A stretch of 62,173 nucleotides of DNA from 67-14 sp020438345 (GCA_937872475.1 CALMSY010000006.1:1-62173), one strand, 5' to 3'; positions 15,443 to 25,443 are shown, counted from the stretch's first letter. Notes: a model not told the origin generated them from the sequence alone. Made by a program: numbers and translations.

Positions 15443-17952
15443 TGCCGGCGCCGAAGCAGAACCTGATCAACCTGACGATCGACGGTCGCGAGATCGAAGC
15501 GGTCGAGGGCGCGATGCTGGTCGACGCGGCCAAGCTGGGTGACATCGAGATCCCGGTCTTCTGTTACGAACCGAAGCTTGGCGCACCAGTCGGTGCCTGC
15601 CGCATGTGTCTGGTCGAGATCGAGGGAATTCCAAAACTGCAGACCGCCTGTTCGACCCCGGTCCGTGACGGCATGGTCGTCCATACCCGCACCGGGCAGG
15701 TCAAGGAAGCCCAGAACGCGGTGGTCGAGTTCCTGCTCGTCAACCATCCGCTTGATTGCCCGGTCTGTGACAAGGGCGGCGAGTGCCCGCTCCAGGACAT
15801 CTCGATGGGCTGGGGAGATGACCGCAGCCGCGTCGTCGATCCTAAACGCCACTTCGAAAAGCCGGTCCAGCTTTCACCGTTGATCGCAATCGACCGCGAG
15901 CGCTGCATCCTCTGCTACCGCTGCGCCCGCTTCAGCCAGGAAGTTTCCGAAGATGGCCAGCTCCAGCTACTCGAACGAGGCGCGGATTCGTACATCGGCA
16001 CCTTTGACGATCGTCCGTACATTGCCCCCTTCCAGGGCAACATCACCGAGCTCTGCCCGGTCGGTGCCCTGACTTCCTACACCTACCGTTTCCAGGCCAG
16101 GCCCTGGGACATCGAACAGGGCGGGTCTGTCTGCACCCTCTGCCCGAGCCAATGCAACGTCAGCTTCACGATCCGCGATGAACAGGTCAAGCGGGTGCTC
16201 GATCGCCAGAACGACGCCATCGATGATGGCTGGCTCTGCGATCGGGGCCGATACGGCTTCCAGGCCATGTACTCGCAGGAACGCGTAATGAATCCGCTCC
16301 GCTATGTGGATGGGCACCCTGCCCCCGCAGGTTGGGGCGAGGCACTGGATATTGCGGCGCTTGGTCTTGCCGCCGCTGACGGACGGGTTGCCGCCCTGGT
16401 CGGTGATGCCTCCAACGAAGAAGCTTTTCTCCTTCAGGACCTCCTGCGCCAGGGTCTCGGTTCCAATGACATCGATTCCCGTCAGGCCCGGACCTTCGGT
16501 CGCGAACAGCGAATCAGGCTCGATGAGCCCGCCACCCAGGCCAGGCTTGCCGATATCGACCACGCTGATGTCGTGCTCGTGCTCGGAACCGACCCGATCC
16601 ATTCAGCTCCGGCCTTCGACTTGCGGGTCCGCAAGGCAGTGCGTCGTAGCGGCACCGCACTCGCGGTCGCCACGGAACGGCCTTCGGCGCTCGATGGTGG
16701 TGCCACTGAAGTCGACCGGATCGCACCGGGAGATTCCGCCGGCTACCTTGCCGGCCTCCTCGATCAGGTCAGGTCTGGCTCGAAGGAAGGTATCGCCGGC
16801 CTGCTTGCGGGTTCAGACCACACCGTGGTCGTTTGGGGTGAACGGATCGGTCGCGGCGAGAACGGGCCGGCGGCGATCGAGTCATTGCTCGAACTTTCTG
16901 AGGCACTCGGGTTCGCCGGCCAGGAAGAATCGGGTCTGATCGAGATACCCGATGTCGCAAATGCCCGCGGCCTGCGCGAGGTCGGCTGCCTCCCGGATGC
17001 CGGTCCGGGGCTCAGTGCGGTTGATGCCGGACGCGACGTCGAGGGAATCCGTGCCGGTCTCGAATCAGGGGAAGTCCGGGCTGTGGTTCTTTACGGGGTC
17101 GATCCCCTTCGCGACTTCCCCGACACTGAAGGTTGGCGCCGCGCCCTCGAACATGCCGATTTCGTAGTCCAGTTCGCGATGGCCTCGACCGACACAACGG
17201 AGTTCGCCGATGTGGTCTTCCCGCTCGAATCGCATGCGGAGAAGGACGGGACAATCACGCATACCGAGGGCCGTCTGCAGCGCGTCCGGCCTGCCGCGGC
17301 CCGCCCCGGCGATATCCGTGGTGGCTGGCATGTCCTGGCCGAGCTCTCGGCGGCGCTCGGTCACGAAACGGGTGTTCATTCCGTGCCCGAAGCCCTCAAG
17401 AAGATCACCGAGACTGTTCCTTTCTACGCTGGTCTCACCGACGCCGAGATCGGCGGCCGCGGCATCAGGTGGCAGGACCGCCCCGCCGCCGGCTCCTGGT
17501 CCTTGATCGCTCCGGCGGGGTCCGTTGGGGGCACCGTCGGCCGGACTTCGCCGGTACCTTCAACGGACCCCGCTGATGCTTCAGGCAACGGCGATGAGCT
17601 CGTGCTCGGAACGTATCGCGATCTTTGGGCCAACAGCACAACGGACTTGAGCCCCGCGCTCGGCTATTTGATTCCGGCTCAGAGGCTGGAAGTTTCAATT
17701 GCTGACGCGGAACGCCTGGAGCTTTCCAAGGGCGATGAAGTCTCCGTCAAGTGCGGTGACAATGAAGTGACCGCCTTCGTTGCGATCCGCGCCGCCATGC
17801 CGGAGGGAACCTGCTTCCTGATGGAGGGAACGCAGCACGGCAACGCGAACGTCTTCCAGAACATCGAGTCGGGAAAGCCCGTGGTCGTCCAGATCGGCAA
17901 GGCGAGCCCGAAACTGGAAGTGGTGATCGGCAACGGGAGCGGGGGAGAGTAG
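15442..17952 (+). CDS. nuoG: NADH-quinone oxidoreductase subunit G with palindromic-element insert
   Basis: The largest peripheral subunit, wiring electrons from NuoF to NuoI. It has an N-terminal [2Fe-2S] domain (Cys41, 53, 56, 70), the His-ligated cluster in HPLDCPVCDKGGECPLQD, the N4/N5 region RCILCYRCARFSQEVSEDGQ, and CTLCPSQCNVSF with a later Cys in GWLCDRGRYGF. A molybdopterin-oxidoreductase-like domain follows. Residues about 692-711 (AGSVGGTVGRTSPVPSTDPA) come from an in-frame palindromic element shared with nuoC, placed just before the C-terminal domain. Start overlaps nuoF as TGATG. Confidence 0.96.
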   Translation: MPAPKQNLINLTIDGREIEAVEGAMLVDAAKLGDIEIPVFCYEPKLGAPVGACRMCLVEIEGIPKLQTACSTPVRDGMVVHTRTGQVKEAQNAVVEFLLVNHPLDCPVCDKGGECPLQDISMGWGDDRSRVVDPKRHFEKPVQLSPLIAIDRERCILCYRCARFSQEVSEDGQLQLLERGADSYIGTFDDRPYIAPFQGNITELCPVGALTSYTYRFQARPWDIEQGGSVCTLCPSQCNVSFTIRDEQVKRVLDRQNDAIDDGWLCDRGRYGFQAMYSQERVMNPLRYVDGHPAPAGWGEALDIAALGLAAADGRVAALVGDASNEEAFLLQDLLRQGLGSNDIDSRQARTFGREQRIRLDEPATQARLADIDHADVVLVLGTDPIHSAPAFDLRVRKAVRRSGTALAVATERPSALDGGATEVDRIAPGDSAGYLAGLLDQVRSGSKEGIAGLLAGSDHTVVVWGERIGRGENGPAAIESLLELSEALGFAGQEESGLIEIPDVANARGLREVGCLPDAGPGLSAVDAGRDVEGIRAGLESGEVRAVVLYGVDPLRDFPDTEGWRRALEHADFVVQFAMASTDTTEFADVVFPLESHAEKDGTITHTEGRLQRVRPAAARPGDIRGGWHVLAELSAALGHETGVHSVPEALKKITETVPFYAGLTDAEIGGRGIRWQDRPAAGSWSLIAPAGSVGGTVGRTSPVPSTDPADASGNGDELVLGTYRDLWANSTTDLSPALGYLIPAQRLEVSIADAERLELSKGDEVSVKCGDNEVTAFVAIRAAMPEGTCFLMEGTQHGNANVFQNIESGKPVVVQIGKASPKLEVVIGNGSGGE
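17515..17573. mobile_element. in-frame palindromic repeat element (copy in nuoG)
   Basis: A 59-bp near-palindrome with left arm GCGGGGTCCGTTGGGGGCACC and right arm GGTACCTTCAACGGACCCCGC, and a core containing GGCCGGACTTCGCC. Its reverse complement aligns with the nuoC element through both arms and the core (GGCGAAGTCCGGCC), so the two copies sit in opposite orientations. It is 12 bp shorter than the nuoC copy, a multiple of three. Confidence 0.72.
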
Positions 17953-18968
17953 TGCCAGGTCTTCTCCCCGGGCTGCCCCTGGCAGACACGAACTTCGTTG
18001 ACGCCACCTGGATCATGATCCTGAAGTCGATCGTGATCTTCCTGGTCCTGCTTCAGATCGTGCCGATCCTGCTGCTGGTCGAACGCAAGCTGCTTGGCCG
18101 TTTCCAGCAACGTTACGGTCCCAACCGCGTGGGTCCCTACGGCGTGATCCAGCCGCTGGCGGATGTCGGCAAGCTGCTCTCGAAACAGGCCTTCCGACCC
18201 AAGGGTGCGGTCCCGTTTCTCTACGAGCTGGCCCCGGCGCTGACCATCATCTCGGCGGTGATCACCCTGGCGATCCTGCCATTCGGCGATGTCAAAGGCG
18301 AAGTCGGCTTTTACGGGATCGACGTACCGATCGGGATCCTCTACTTCTTTGCTTTCAGCTCGATCGCCTTTTACGGACTGTTGCTCGGTGGCTGGGCTTC
18401 CGGCTCCAAGTACTCGTTCCTCGGGGCCATGCGCTCCGCCGCCCAGTTGATCTCCTACGAAATCGCGATGGGACTTTCACTGCTCGGCGTGGTGATCATG
18501 GCCGGTTCACTCTCCCTGGTGGACATCGTCCGGGCACAGGGGGACATCTGGTTCATTGTCCCCCAGTTCGTCGGTTTCCTGATTTTCATGGTCGGCGGCT
18601 TCGCCGAGACAAACCGGCCACCATTCGACCTGCCGGAAGCGGACGCCGAACTGGTCGCCGGTTACGGCACCGAGTACGGAGGAATGCGTTTCGGCTCCTT
18701 CATGTTCGCCGAATACATGGAGATTCTGATCGTTTCCGGTATTGCGTCGACCATGTTCCTCGGTGGCTGGATGGGCCCCGGGCCCGGCTGGCTTGACCCG
18801 ATCTGGATGCTCTTCAAGATGTGGATGCTGGCCATGTTCTTCATCTGGATCCGTGCCACGCTTCCCCGGTTCCGTTACGACCAGTTGATGAGTTTCGGCT
18901 GGAAGATCCTGCTTCCCCTCGCAACCCTGAATGTCCTCGTGACAGCAGTACTGGTGGTGGTCACATGA
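17952..18968 (+). CDS. nuoH: NADH-quinone oxidoreductase subunit H
   Basis: Membrane subunit joining the peripheral arm to the proton channel and forming the quinone tunnel. It is 338 residues with about eight helices. Signatures: ERKLLGRFQQRYGPNRVGPYGVIQPLADVGKLLSK and FAETNRPPFDLPEADAELVAGY. GTG 17952 overlaps the nuoG TAG by one base, and its TGA overlaps the nuoI ATG. Confidence 0.97.
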   Translation: MPGLLPGLPLADTNFVDATWIMILKSIVIFLVLLQIVPILLLVERKLLGRFQQRYGPNRVGPYGVIQPLADVGKLLSKQAFRPKGAVPFLYELAPALTIISAVITLAILPFGDVKGEVGFYGIDVPIGILYFFAFSSIAFYGLLLGGWASGSKYSFLGAMRSAAQLISYEIAMGLSLLGVVIMAGSLSLVDIVRAQGDIWFIVPQFVGFLIFMVGGFAETNRPPFDLPEADAELVAGYGTEYGGMRFGSFMFAEYMEILIVSGIASTMFLGGWMGPGPGWLDPIWMLFKMWMLAMFFIWIRATLPRFRYDQLMSFGWKILLPLATLNVLVTAVLVVVT

Positions 18969-19495
18969 GTATCCGGCCCGAAGAAATCAGAGTAGTTCCA
19001 CGCGGCCCCGAACCGGGCGGTATGGGCGGCGCTTACCGGGCCTTCGGTGAAACCCTGCGCGGACTCCGGACCACCATGGGCAGGCTCTTCGAGAAGCCGG
19101 TCACTATCCAGTACCCGGAAGAAAAAACCCCGGTCTACCCGCGATTCCGCGGTCGTCACAAGCTTCACAAGTTCGAGGATTCCGACCTGGAGAAGTGCGT
19201 CGGTTGCTCGCTTTGCGCCGCTGCCTGCCCGGCCGAGTGCATAAGGGTGGTCGCGGCCGAGAACGATCCCGAGCACCGGGTTTCAGGCGGTGAACGCTAC
19301 GCAGCCGTCTACGAGATCAACCTCGCCCGATGCATCTTCTGTGGTTACTGCGAGATTGCTTGTCCCTTCGACGCCATCACCATGGGTCATGACTACGAAA
19401 TGGCCGATTACAACCGCTCCGATCTGATCTTCACCAAAGAAATGCTTCTGGCCGATTCGATCGAGAGAACCCCGCTCAGAGGGGAAGGCGAGTAG
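18965..19495 (+). CDS. nuoI: NADH-quinone oxidoreductase subunit I
   Basis: Ferredoxin-like subunit with clusters N6a and N6b. Two CxxCxxCxxxC(P) motifs: CVGCSLCAAACP and CIFCGYCEIACP. ATG 18965 overlaps the nuoH stop (ATGA). The open frame extends further upstream inside nuoH, but that part is not NuoI-like. 176 residues, normal for actinobacteria. Confidence 0.96.
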   Translation: MSIRPEEIRVVPRGPEPGGMGGAYRAFGETLRGLRTTMGRLFEKPVTIQYPEEKTPVYPRFRGRHKLHKFEDSDLEKCVGCSLCAAACPAECIRVVAAENDPEHRVSGGERYAAVYEINLARCIFCGYCEIACPFDAITMGHDYEMADYNRSDLIFTKEMLLADSIERTPLRGEGE

Positions 19496-20094
19496 TGGAA
19501 ACGATCGCCTTTTTCTTCGGAGCAATCGGTGCTCTTGGCGGCGCGGTCGCTGTCGTTTCGCTGCGGAATCCCTTCTACAGCGTGCTCGCCCTGATCGTCC
19601 ACCTGGTCTTCCTGGCTGGCATCTTCCTGCTTCTCATGGCCCAGTTCCTGGCCGCTGCGCTGATCGTGGTCTACGCCGGCGCAGTCATGGTTCTCTATGT
19701 CTTTGTTGCCGCCTATGTGGGAGGGATCGAAGAGCCGAAATGGGATTCCTCGCCGGAACTCAAGGTGGTAGGTCCGATCCTCGCCATCGCGCTCTTCGTC
19801 GTGATCTCGATTGCCATTCTCGGTTCCGGGCTGTCCGCGCTGGGCAGCCCCGGCCCGGACGACGTGCCTTCCGGTTTCGGGACTCCCGAGGCGATCGGCC
19901 ATCTCATGCTTGAGGATTTCCTGGTCGCCTTCGAGGCAGCATCACTGCTTCTGTTGATCGCGGCTGTCGCGGCGATCGTGCTTGCCGGGCGCCGACGGGA
20001 CGAACGACGGTCTTTGACCCAAGAACGCAAGGGGCTGGTCGGAGCCGACGAGGAAGCCAACGCGGCAACAGCCGGCCGGGGAGAGGGGGCGTAG
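19495..20094 (+). CDS. nuoJ: NADH-quinone oxidoreductase subunit J
   Basis: Membrane subunit, 199 residues, about five helices. Conserved block: ALIVVYAGAVMVLYVFV in helix 3, including the pi-bulge region, and NPFYSVLALIVHLVFLAGIF upstream. GTG 19495 overlaps the nuoI TAG by one base. The hydrophilic C-terminal tail is charged and not conserved. Confidence 0.95.
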   Translation: METIAFFFGAIGALGGAVAVVSLRNPFYSVLALIVHLVFLAGIFLLLMAQFLAAALIVVYAGAVMVLYVFVAAYVGGIEEPKWDSSPELKVVGPILAIALFVVISIAILGSGLSALGSPGPDDVPSGFGTPEAIGHLMLEDFLVAFEAASLLLLIAAVAAIVLAGRRRDERRSLTQERKGLVGADEEANAATAGRGEGA

Positions 20095-20394
20095 ATGGAC
20101 ATCGAATGGTTCCTTGTTCTTTCGGCGCTCCTTTTCACCGTCGGAATCATCGGGGTTCTTGTCCGTCGCAACCCGGTTGTGATTCTGCTTTGCCTGGAGC
20201 TGATGCTGAGCGCCGGCGCCCTCGCACTTCTCGCATTCAGTCGCATGCTTGGCAACCAGGACGGTCAGGTCTTCGTGCTGGTTGTGCTTGTTGTGGCGGC
20301 CTGCGAGGTTGTGGTCGGACTCGGCCTGGTCGTTGCCATGTACAGACGGCGACTGCCCCTTGACGTGGATGAAATGAAGGAGCTCAGGGGATGA
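20095..20394 (+). CDS. nuoK: NADH-quinone oxidoreductase subunit K
   Basis: Small antiporter-related membrane subunit of 99 residues with three helices. Conserved features are GVLVRRNPVVILLCLELMLS with the membrane Glu and VVAACEVVVGLGLVVAMYRRR with the second Glu. It begins immediately after the nuoJ stop and overlaps nuoL by 4 bp. Confidence 0.96.
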   Translation: MDIEWFLVLSALLFTVGIIGVLVRRNPVVILLCLELMLSAGALALLAFSRMLGNQDGQVFVLVVLVVAACEVVVGLGLVVAMYRRRLPLDVDEMKELRG

Positions 20395-22397
20395 CCGCCA
20401 CCTGGGCCTGGCTGGTCCTTCTTTTTCCCCTGCTCGGGTCGCTGACCATCGGGTTTGGTTTCCGTGTCCTGCCCGCTCGTGTGGCCGGGTTGATCGGGAT
20501 TTCCGCGATAGTGGCGGCCTTCGTCTGTGGCATCTTCGCCCTGGTCGGACTCCAGGGTGAGCCGAGCGAATCGCGTCATGTCGCCGCCAGCCTCTGGGAG
20601 TACGCGACGGTCGGAGACTTCCGGATTGACCTCGGGATCTACGTGGACCCGCTTTCGCTGTTCATGGTGCTGGTCGTAACCGGTGTTTCGAGCCTGATCC
20701 ACATTTATTCGTACAGCTACATGAAGTCGGACGAGGGCTACCACCGCTTCTTCAGCTACCTGAACTTCTTCGTGTTCTCGATGCTGGTTCTGGTGCTCGG
20801 CGGCAACTTCATCATGCTGACGATCGGTTGGGCCCTGGTCGGGTTCGCCTCATATGCGTTGATCAGCTACTGGTACCGGCGCCATACCGCGACCAAGGCC
20901 GGCATGAAGGCCTTCGTGATCAATGTGATCGGAGACGTCGGCCTCTACATCGCGGCAATCCTGATCTTCAAGAACCTCGGCACCGTCGATTACGGTGCGG
21001 TGTTCGAGAAGGCACCCGAGGTCTTCAACACCAATGAGTGGGAAATCGTCGCGATCTGCCTTTGTCTTCTGGTGGGTGCGTTCGCCAAGTCTGCCCAGAT
21101 GCCGTTCCACACCTGGCTGGCGGACGCGATGGAAGGTCCCACTCCGGTTTCTTCGCTGATTCATGCCGCGACAATGGTCACCGCCGGTGTCTACCTGATC
21201 GCCCGTTGCCATCCGCTCTTCGAGCTGGCCCCGACCGCAGCCGATGTGGCGGCCTTCGTGGGGCTGGTCACTCTGCTGATCGCCGGCACCATCGCAATCG
21301 CAGTTACCGACCTGAAACGAATAATCGCCTACTCGACCATGAGTCAGATCGGCTACATGTTCGTTGGGGTGGGGATCGGTGCGTACTCGGCCGGGATGTT
21401 CCATCTGATGACCCACGCGTTCTTCAAGGCACTGCTCTTCATGGCGGCAGGTTCGGTCATTGCCGCGATGGCGAACATGCAGGACATCGACCGGATGAAG
21501 GGCTTCTGGAAGGCGATGCCGTTTACCGCGGCGATGCTGATCATCGGCGCCCTCGCCCTTTCCGGCTTCCCCGGCACCTCCGGCTGGTTCTCGAAGGACG
21601 AGATCATCGACTTCGCGCATTTCCGTGGCGGTATGTACGACGTGATGTGGGTCGGCATGCTGATCGGCGCTTTCATGACAGCGATCTACTCGTTTCGGAT
21701 CATTTTCCGGATCCTTCCGGGCCCGGCCTGCGAAGAAGCGAAATACCTTGAAGAGACCGGTCATGTCGTTCACGGTGAGCCAGTCAACCCCGCCACCGGC
21801 GAAAAGGAGGACACGGAGGTCGGCTACCCGGGCGAGGAGCACCACATCGCCGAGCAGGCCGGAGGTATGAAGTTCGCGATGGCTGTCCTGGGTCTGCTCG
21901 CCCTGGTCGGCGGCTTCGTCCAGATCCCCGGCGTGACCGAAGTGATCACGAAGTTCCTCGAACCGACTTTCGAGAATTCGCATTTCGCCCACATGCATCC
22001 GAGTGTCGGTCAGGCCTGGACCGGCCTGATCGAAGGCGCGATCATCTCGATCGCCGGCATCGCCACAGCCTGGTTCCTTTACGTCAGGCGTCCGGACCTG
22101 CCACTCAGGTTTCGCGAGCGCCTGAAGATGATTTACACACTTTGCGTCAACAAATGGTACGGCGACGAGATTGTTGATTTCCTGATTGTGCGCCCGGTCA
22201 AGGCCTTCGGACGCTTCGCCAACACCGTCTTCGAGAAGGTCGTAATCGGTGGGGCAACCGCCGGAGTTGCCGGACTGACCCGGTCCGCCGGGGCCGGTGT
22301 CCGTGACCTTCAGAGCGGGCTGGTCCGTGGCTATGCCCTGCTGATGGTCTTCGGGATCGTCGCCATTGCCGTCTACTTCCTGATCCGGAGCTTCTGA
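20391..22397 (+). CDS. nuoL: NADH-quinone oxidoreductase subunit L
   Basis: Distal proton-pumping subunit, 668 residues, Mrp-antiporter fold. Signatures: IYVDPLSLFMVLVVTGVSSLIHIYSYSYM, GWALVGFASYALISYWY, KSAQMPFHTWLADAMEGPTPVSSLIHAATMVTAGVYL and LKRIIAYSTMSQIGYM. A hydrophilic insert (about 440-480) and the long lateral-helix region follow. Overlaps nuoK by 4 bp and nuoM by one base. Confidence 0.97.
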   Translation: MTATWAWLVLLFPLLGSLTIGFGFRVLPARVAGLIGISAIVAAFVCGIFALVGLQGEPSESRHVAASLWEYATVGDFRIDLGIYVDPLSLFMVLVVTGVSSLIHIYSYSYMKSDEGYHRFFSYLNFFVFSMLVLVLGGNFIMLTIGWALVGFASYALISYWYRRHTATKAGMKAFVINVIGDVGLYIAAILIFKNLGTVDYGAVFEKAPEVFNTNEWEIVAICLCLLVGAFAKSAQMPFHTWLADAMEGPTPVSSLIHAATMVTAGVYLIARCHPLFELAPTAADVAAFVGLVTLLIAGTIAIAVTDLKRIIAYSTMSQIGYMFVGVGIGAYSAGMFHLMTHAFFKALLFMAAGSVIAAMANMQDIDRMKGFWKAMPFTAAMLIIGALALSGFPGTSGWFSKDEIIDFAHFRGGMYDVMWVGMLIGAFMTAIYSFRIIFRILPGPACEEAKYLEETGHVVHGEPVNPATGEKEDTEVGYPGEEHHIAEQAGGMKFAMAVLGLLALVGGFVQIPGVTEVITKFLEPTFENSHFAHMHPSVGQAWTGLIEGAIISIAGIATAWFLYVRRPDLPLRFRERLKMIYTLCVNKWYGDEIVDFLIVRPVKAFGRFANTVFEKVVIGGATAGVAGLTRSAGAGVRDLQSGLVRGYALLMVFGIVAIAVYFLIRSF

Positions 22398-23902
22398 TGC
22401 TGAGTTCGATCATCTGGACTCCGCTGCTCTTCGGCCTGATCGGCCTGTTCGTCCCGAAGCGGTTCGTTCCCTGGGTGGCGCTCTTCGGTGCCGTGATCAC
22501 ACTCGGCCTCAGCATCGGAGTACTGGCAGGCTTTGATGCGAGCGGCGGCCTTCAATACGTCACGGATGTCAGCTGGATCCCCGGGCTCGGGGTTGACTAC
22601 AGCCTCGGTGTTACCGGCGTGACTGTCTTTCTTGTGATGTTGACCACAGTCGCCTGGATTCCCGCGATCGCGTTCACCGGCCTGCGCGGTGTTGACCGGC
22701 CTGGTCTCTACTTCTTCATGCTCGCCGCCGGCGAGACAGCCACGCTTGGCGCGTTTCTCGCCCAGGACCTGCTCCTGTTTGTGCTCTTTTTCGATCTGAT
22801 GATTGTCCCGTTCTACTTTCTGTTCGGCATCTGGGGCCGTGACCGGGGTGGAGACCAGGATCCGGAAGGCAGCCCGGGCCGCGGCAGGGTGAGCGTCCAG
22901 TCGGCGACACTGAAGATGATCATCTTCACCCTGATCGGGTCACTTCTGATGCTGGTCGGAGCGATCGCAACAGCCATCACTTCCGCCGATGGCGGCCAGC
23001 TTTCCTTTGCGATCAGCGACATCGTCGCCCGCGGCATTCCGGACGGATCCCAGAACTGGATCTTCTGGTTCTTCGCTGCGGCATTCCTGGTCAAGATGCC
23101 GGTTTTCCCGCTGCATGGCTGGATGCCTGACGCCTACCGCGCCGCACCGCTCCCGGCTCTGGCCGTCTTCTCGGCGGTGCTTTCCAAGGTGGGTGCCTAC
23201 GGTTTCCTTGGCATCGTGCTCGAGATCCTTCCCGATGCGGCAGTCCTCTTCCAGACCACCATGCTGATCATCGCGGTTGCCGCGATCATCTACGGGTCCA
23301 GCATGGCTTTCACCACGACGGACCTCCGGCTGGTGCTCGGATTCTCGTCGGTTGCCCAGCTCGGCTTCATTCTCGCCGGCGTCTTCGCCCTGAACGAATC
23401 GGGTGCCAACGGTGCCGTTCTCCAGATGGTCAATCACGGTCTGGTCGTGGTCCCCGCCTTCCTGATCGTTGCGATGATTGCGGAACGGACCGGAAGCGAG
23501 GAACTCGGACCGATGGGCGGACTGGCGAAGAAGGCGCCGGTTTTTGCGGTGATCTTCCTGATCGTCACCATGGCCACGCTTGCGATTCCGGCCTCGGCCA
23601 ACTTCATCGGTGAGTTCTTCATCCTGAACGGCATCTTTGAAGTGGACCCGGCACTTGCCATCATCGCCTCGTCAGGTGTTGCTCTAGCGGCCTTCTATGC
23701 GCTCAGGATGTACCAGCTGACCATGCACAACCCGTTGCCTGTCAGCGCAGATTCGCGGGAGATCTCCCTGCGTGACGCGCTTGTGGTCATCCCGATGGTT
23801 GCGATTGTGGTTGCCCTGGCGTTCTCGCCGCAGCTCATCCTCCACGAGTCATCACCCGCCACCGATGACACGGTCGCCGTGGTGAAGGAGATCGCGAAAT
23901 GA
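22397..23902 (+). CDS. nuoM: NADH-quinone oxidoreductase subunit M
   Basis: Central antiporter-like pumping subunit of 501 residues. Conserved: FFDLMIVPFYFLFGIWG (with the membrane Asp/Glu region), VKMPVFPLHGWMPDAYRAAPLPALAVFSAVLSKVGAYGF and DLRLVLGFSSVAQLGFILAG. The RGGDQDPEGSPGRGRVS loop is more hydrophilic than usual. Overlaps nuoN by 4 bp. Confidence 0.97.
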   Translation: MLSSIIWTPLLFGLIGLFVPKRFVPWVALFGAVITLGLSIGVLAGFDASGGLQYVTDVSWIPGLGVDYSLGVTGVTVFLVMLTTVAWIPAIAFTGLRGVDRPGLYFFMLAAGETATLGAFLAQDLLLFVLFFDLMIVPFYFLFGIWGRDRGGDQDPEGSPGRGRVSVQSATLKMIIFTLIGSLLMLVGAIATAITSADGGQLSFAISDIVARGIPDGSQNWIFWFFAAAFLVKMPVFPLHGWMPDAYRAAPLPALAVFSAVLSKVGAYGFLGIVLEILPDAAVLFQTTMLIIAVAAIIYGSSMAFTTTDLRLVLGFSSVAQLGFILAGVFALNESGANGAVLQMVNHGLVVVPAFLIVAMIAERTGSEELGPMGGLAKKAPVFAVIFLIVTMATLAIPASANFIGEFFILNGIFEVDPALAIIASSGVALAAFYALRMYQLTMHNPLPVSADSREISLRDALVVIPMVAIVVALAFSPQLILHESSPATDDTVAVVKEIAK

Positions 23903-25443
23903 CCTTCGATTCCCCGACCATGGACTACGCGGCGCTCTCTCCGATAATTGCCTTGACGACGGGTCTGGTTGTGGTGGTTCTGGCCGCAGTCTTCGACCCG
24001 ATCAAGCGTTTCGGTCCAGCCCTCGCCCTGGTCGCGCTCGCGACCGCGGCTGGCTGCCTGATCTGGCAGTGGAATGCCGACGTTGACCTTGTCGCCGGTG
24101 CGCTCAGGCTGGATGGCCTGGCTGTGACTCTCTCGCTGCTTGCGGTTATCTCTGCTGCGCTTGCGGTGCTGCTTGCGATCGGTGACCCTTCCGAAACCCA
24201 GGCCGGACGAAGCGATTGGCTTGCTTTGCTGCTCGGATCAGTGCTGGGCATGGTCATTCTTGCCCAGGCGACGAGCATGCTGACCTTCTTTGTCGGGCTT
24301 GAGTTGCTCTCGATTCCGCTCTACGCGCTCTGCGGCACCAACCTGCGGCGTCGTGAATCGCTTGAATCGGGCCTCAAGTACCTGATCGTTGGTTCGGTCG
24401 GTTCTGCCACCCTGCTCTATGGGCTTGCGATGGTCTACGGAGCCTCCGGAGCGACCGGGTTCCAGGCGATCGCCGACGGACTCAGGGCGGGTGAGGGCAT
24501 GCTCGGGGATTCGCTCACCCTGGTCGGAATTGGCATGATCGCGGTCGGTCTGGCTTTCAAGGTCTCGATCGCACCTTTCCATCAGTGGACGCCGGATGTT
24601 TACGAGGGCGCACCGACCCCGGTCACCGCTTTCATGGCCGTGGCCACCAAGGCCGCCGCTTTCGCGGTGTTTATCCGCTTCTTCCTGGTGGCGCTGGGGC
24701 CGCTGGCTGACCAGTGGGACGTGATGCTTGCGGCCCTGGCTGCTCTCTCGATTGTGGTCGGCAACGTTGGTGCCCTGGCCCAGACCTCGCTCAAGCGGAT
24801 GCTCGGCTACTCCGGCATCGCCCAGGCCGGGTACATGCTGGCCGGCGTTGTCTGCGCGACGCAGGCCGGGGTGGACGCGCTCGTCTTCTACCTCGCCGCC
24901 TATCTGGCTATGAACATCGCCGCCTTCGGGGTTGTGGTGATCCGTGAACGCCAGTCGGGATTCTCCGATGACATCTCGACCCTGCGCGGTCTCGGCCGCG
25001 AGAAGCCGATCATTGCGTGGCCCCTGACCATCGCCATGCTGACACTTGCCGGTCTGCCTCCGACGGCCGGTTTCATCGGCAAGCTGTATCTGATCGAGGC
25101 ATTGGTCGATTCCGACTGGACCTGGCTTGCGGTGATGATCGCGATCGGCACCATGATTTCGCTCGGTTACTACCTTCGCGTGGTCGCGACTCTCTGGATG
25201 ACAAGTGCCGATGATGAAGATCAAGCCCTGGAAGCCTCGATCGATACAGCGTCTCTGCCTCCCCAGATCGCCGGGGCCGCCTCGGTTGATCCCTTCGATG
25301 ACCAGAACGCGGATCGCCGCTGGTATCTGATCGGTCCGGTGTTGATCGCCGCAGCGGCCGCCCTCGTGTTCGGCATCATCCCCCAGCCGCTGGTCGAGTT
25401 CGCCCAGCATGCCGGCGACGCCCTCAGCGTCTGGATTTCCTAG
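23899..25443 (+). CDS. nuoN: NADH-quinone oxidoreductase subunit N
   Basis: Proximal antiporter-like pumping subunit, 514 residues, last gene of the operon. Conserved: FVGLELLSIPLYALCGTNLRRRESLESGLKYLIVGSVGSATLLYG, FKVSIAPFHQWTPDVYEGAPTPVTAFMAVATKAAAFA and SLKRMLGYSGIAQAGYMLAG. A hydrophilic loop around 430-470 separates the last helices. A 12-bp-stem hairpin about 100 bp downstream may end the transcript. Confidence 0.97.
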   Translation: MTFDSPTMDYAALSPIIALTTGLVVVVLAAVFDPIKRFGPALALVALATAAGCLIWQWNADVDLVAGALRLDGLAVTLSLLAVISAALAVLLAIGDPSETQAGRSDWLALLLGSVLGMVILAQATSMLTFFVGLELLSIPLYALCGTNLRRRESLESGLKYLIVGSVGSATLLYGLAMVYGASGATGFQAIADGLRAGEGMLGDSLTLVGIGMIAVGLAFKVSIAPFHQWTPDVYEGAPTPVTAFMAVATKAAAFAVFIRFFLVALGPLADQWDVMLAALAALSIVVGNVGALAQTSLKRMLGYSGIAQAGYMLAGVVCATQAGVDALVFYLAAYLAMNIAAFGVVVIRERQSGFSDDISTLRGLGREKPIIAWPLTIAMLTLAGLPPTAGFIGKLYLIEALVDSDWTWLAVMIAIGTMISLGYYLRVVATLWMTSADDEDQALEASIDTASLPPQIAGAASVDPFDDQNADRRWYLIGPVLIAAAAALVFGIIPQPLVEFAQHAGDALSVWIS

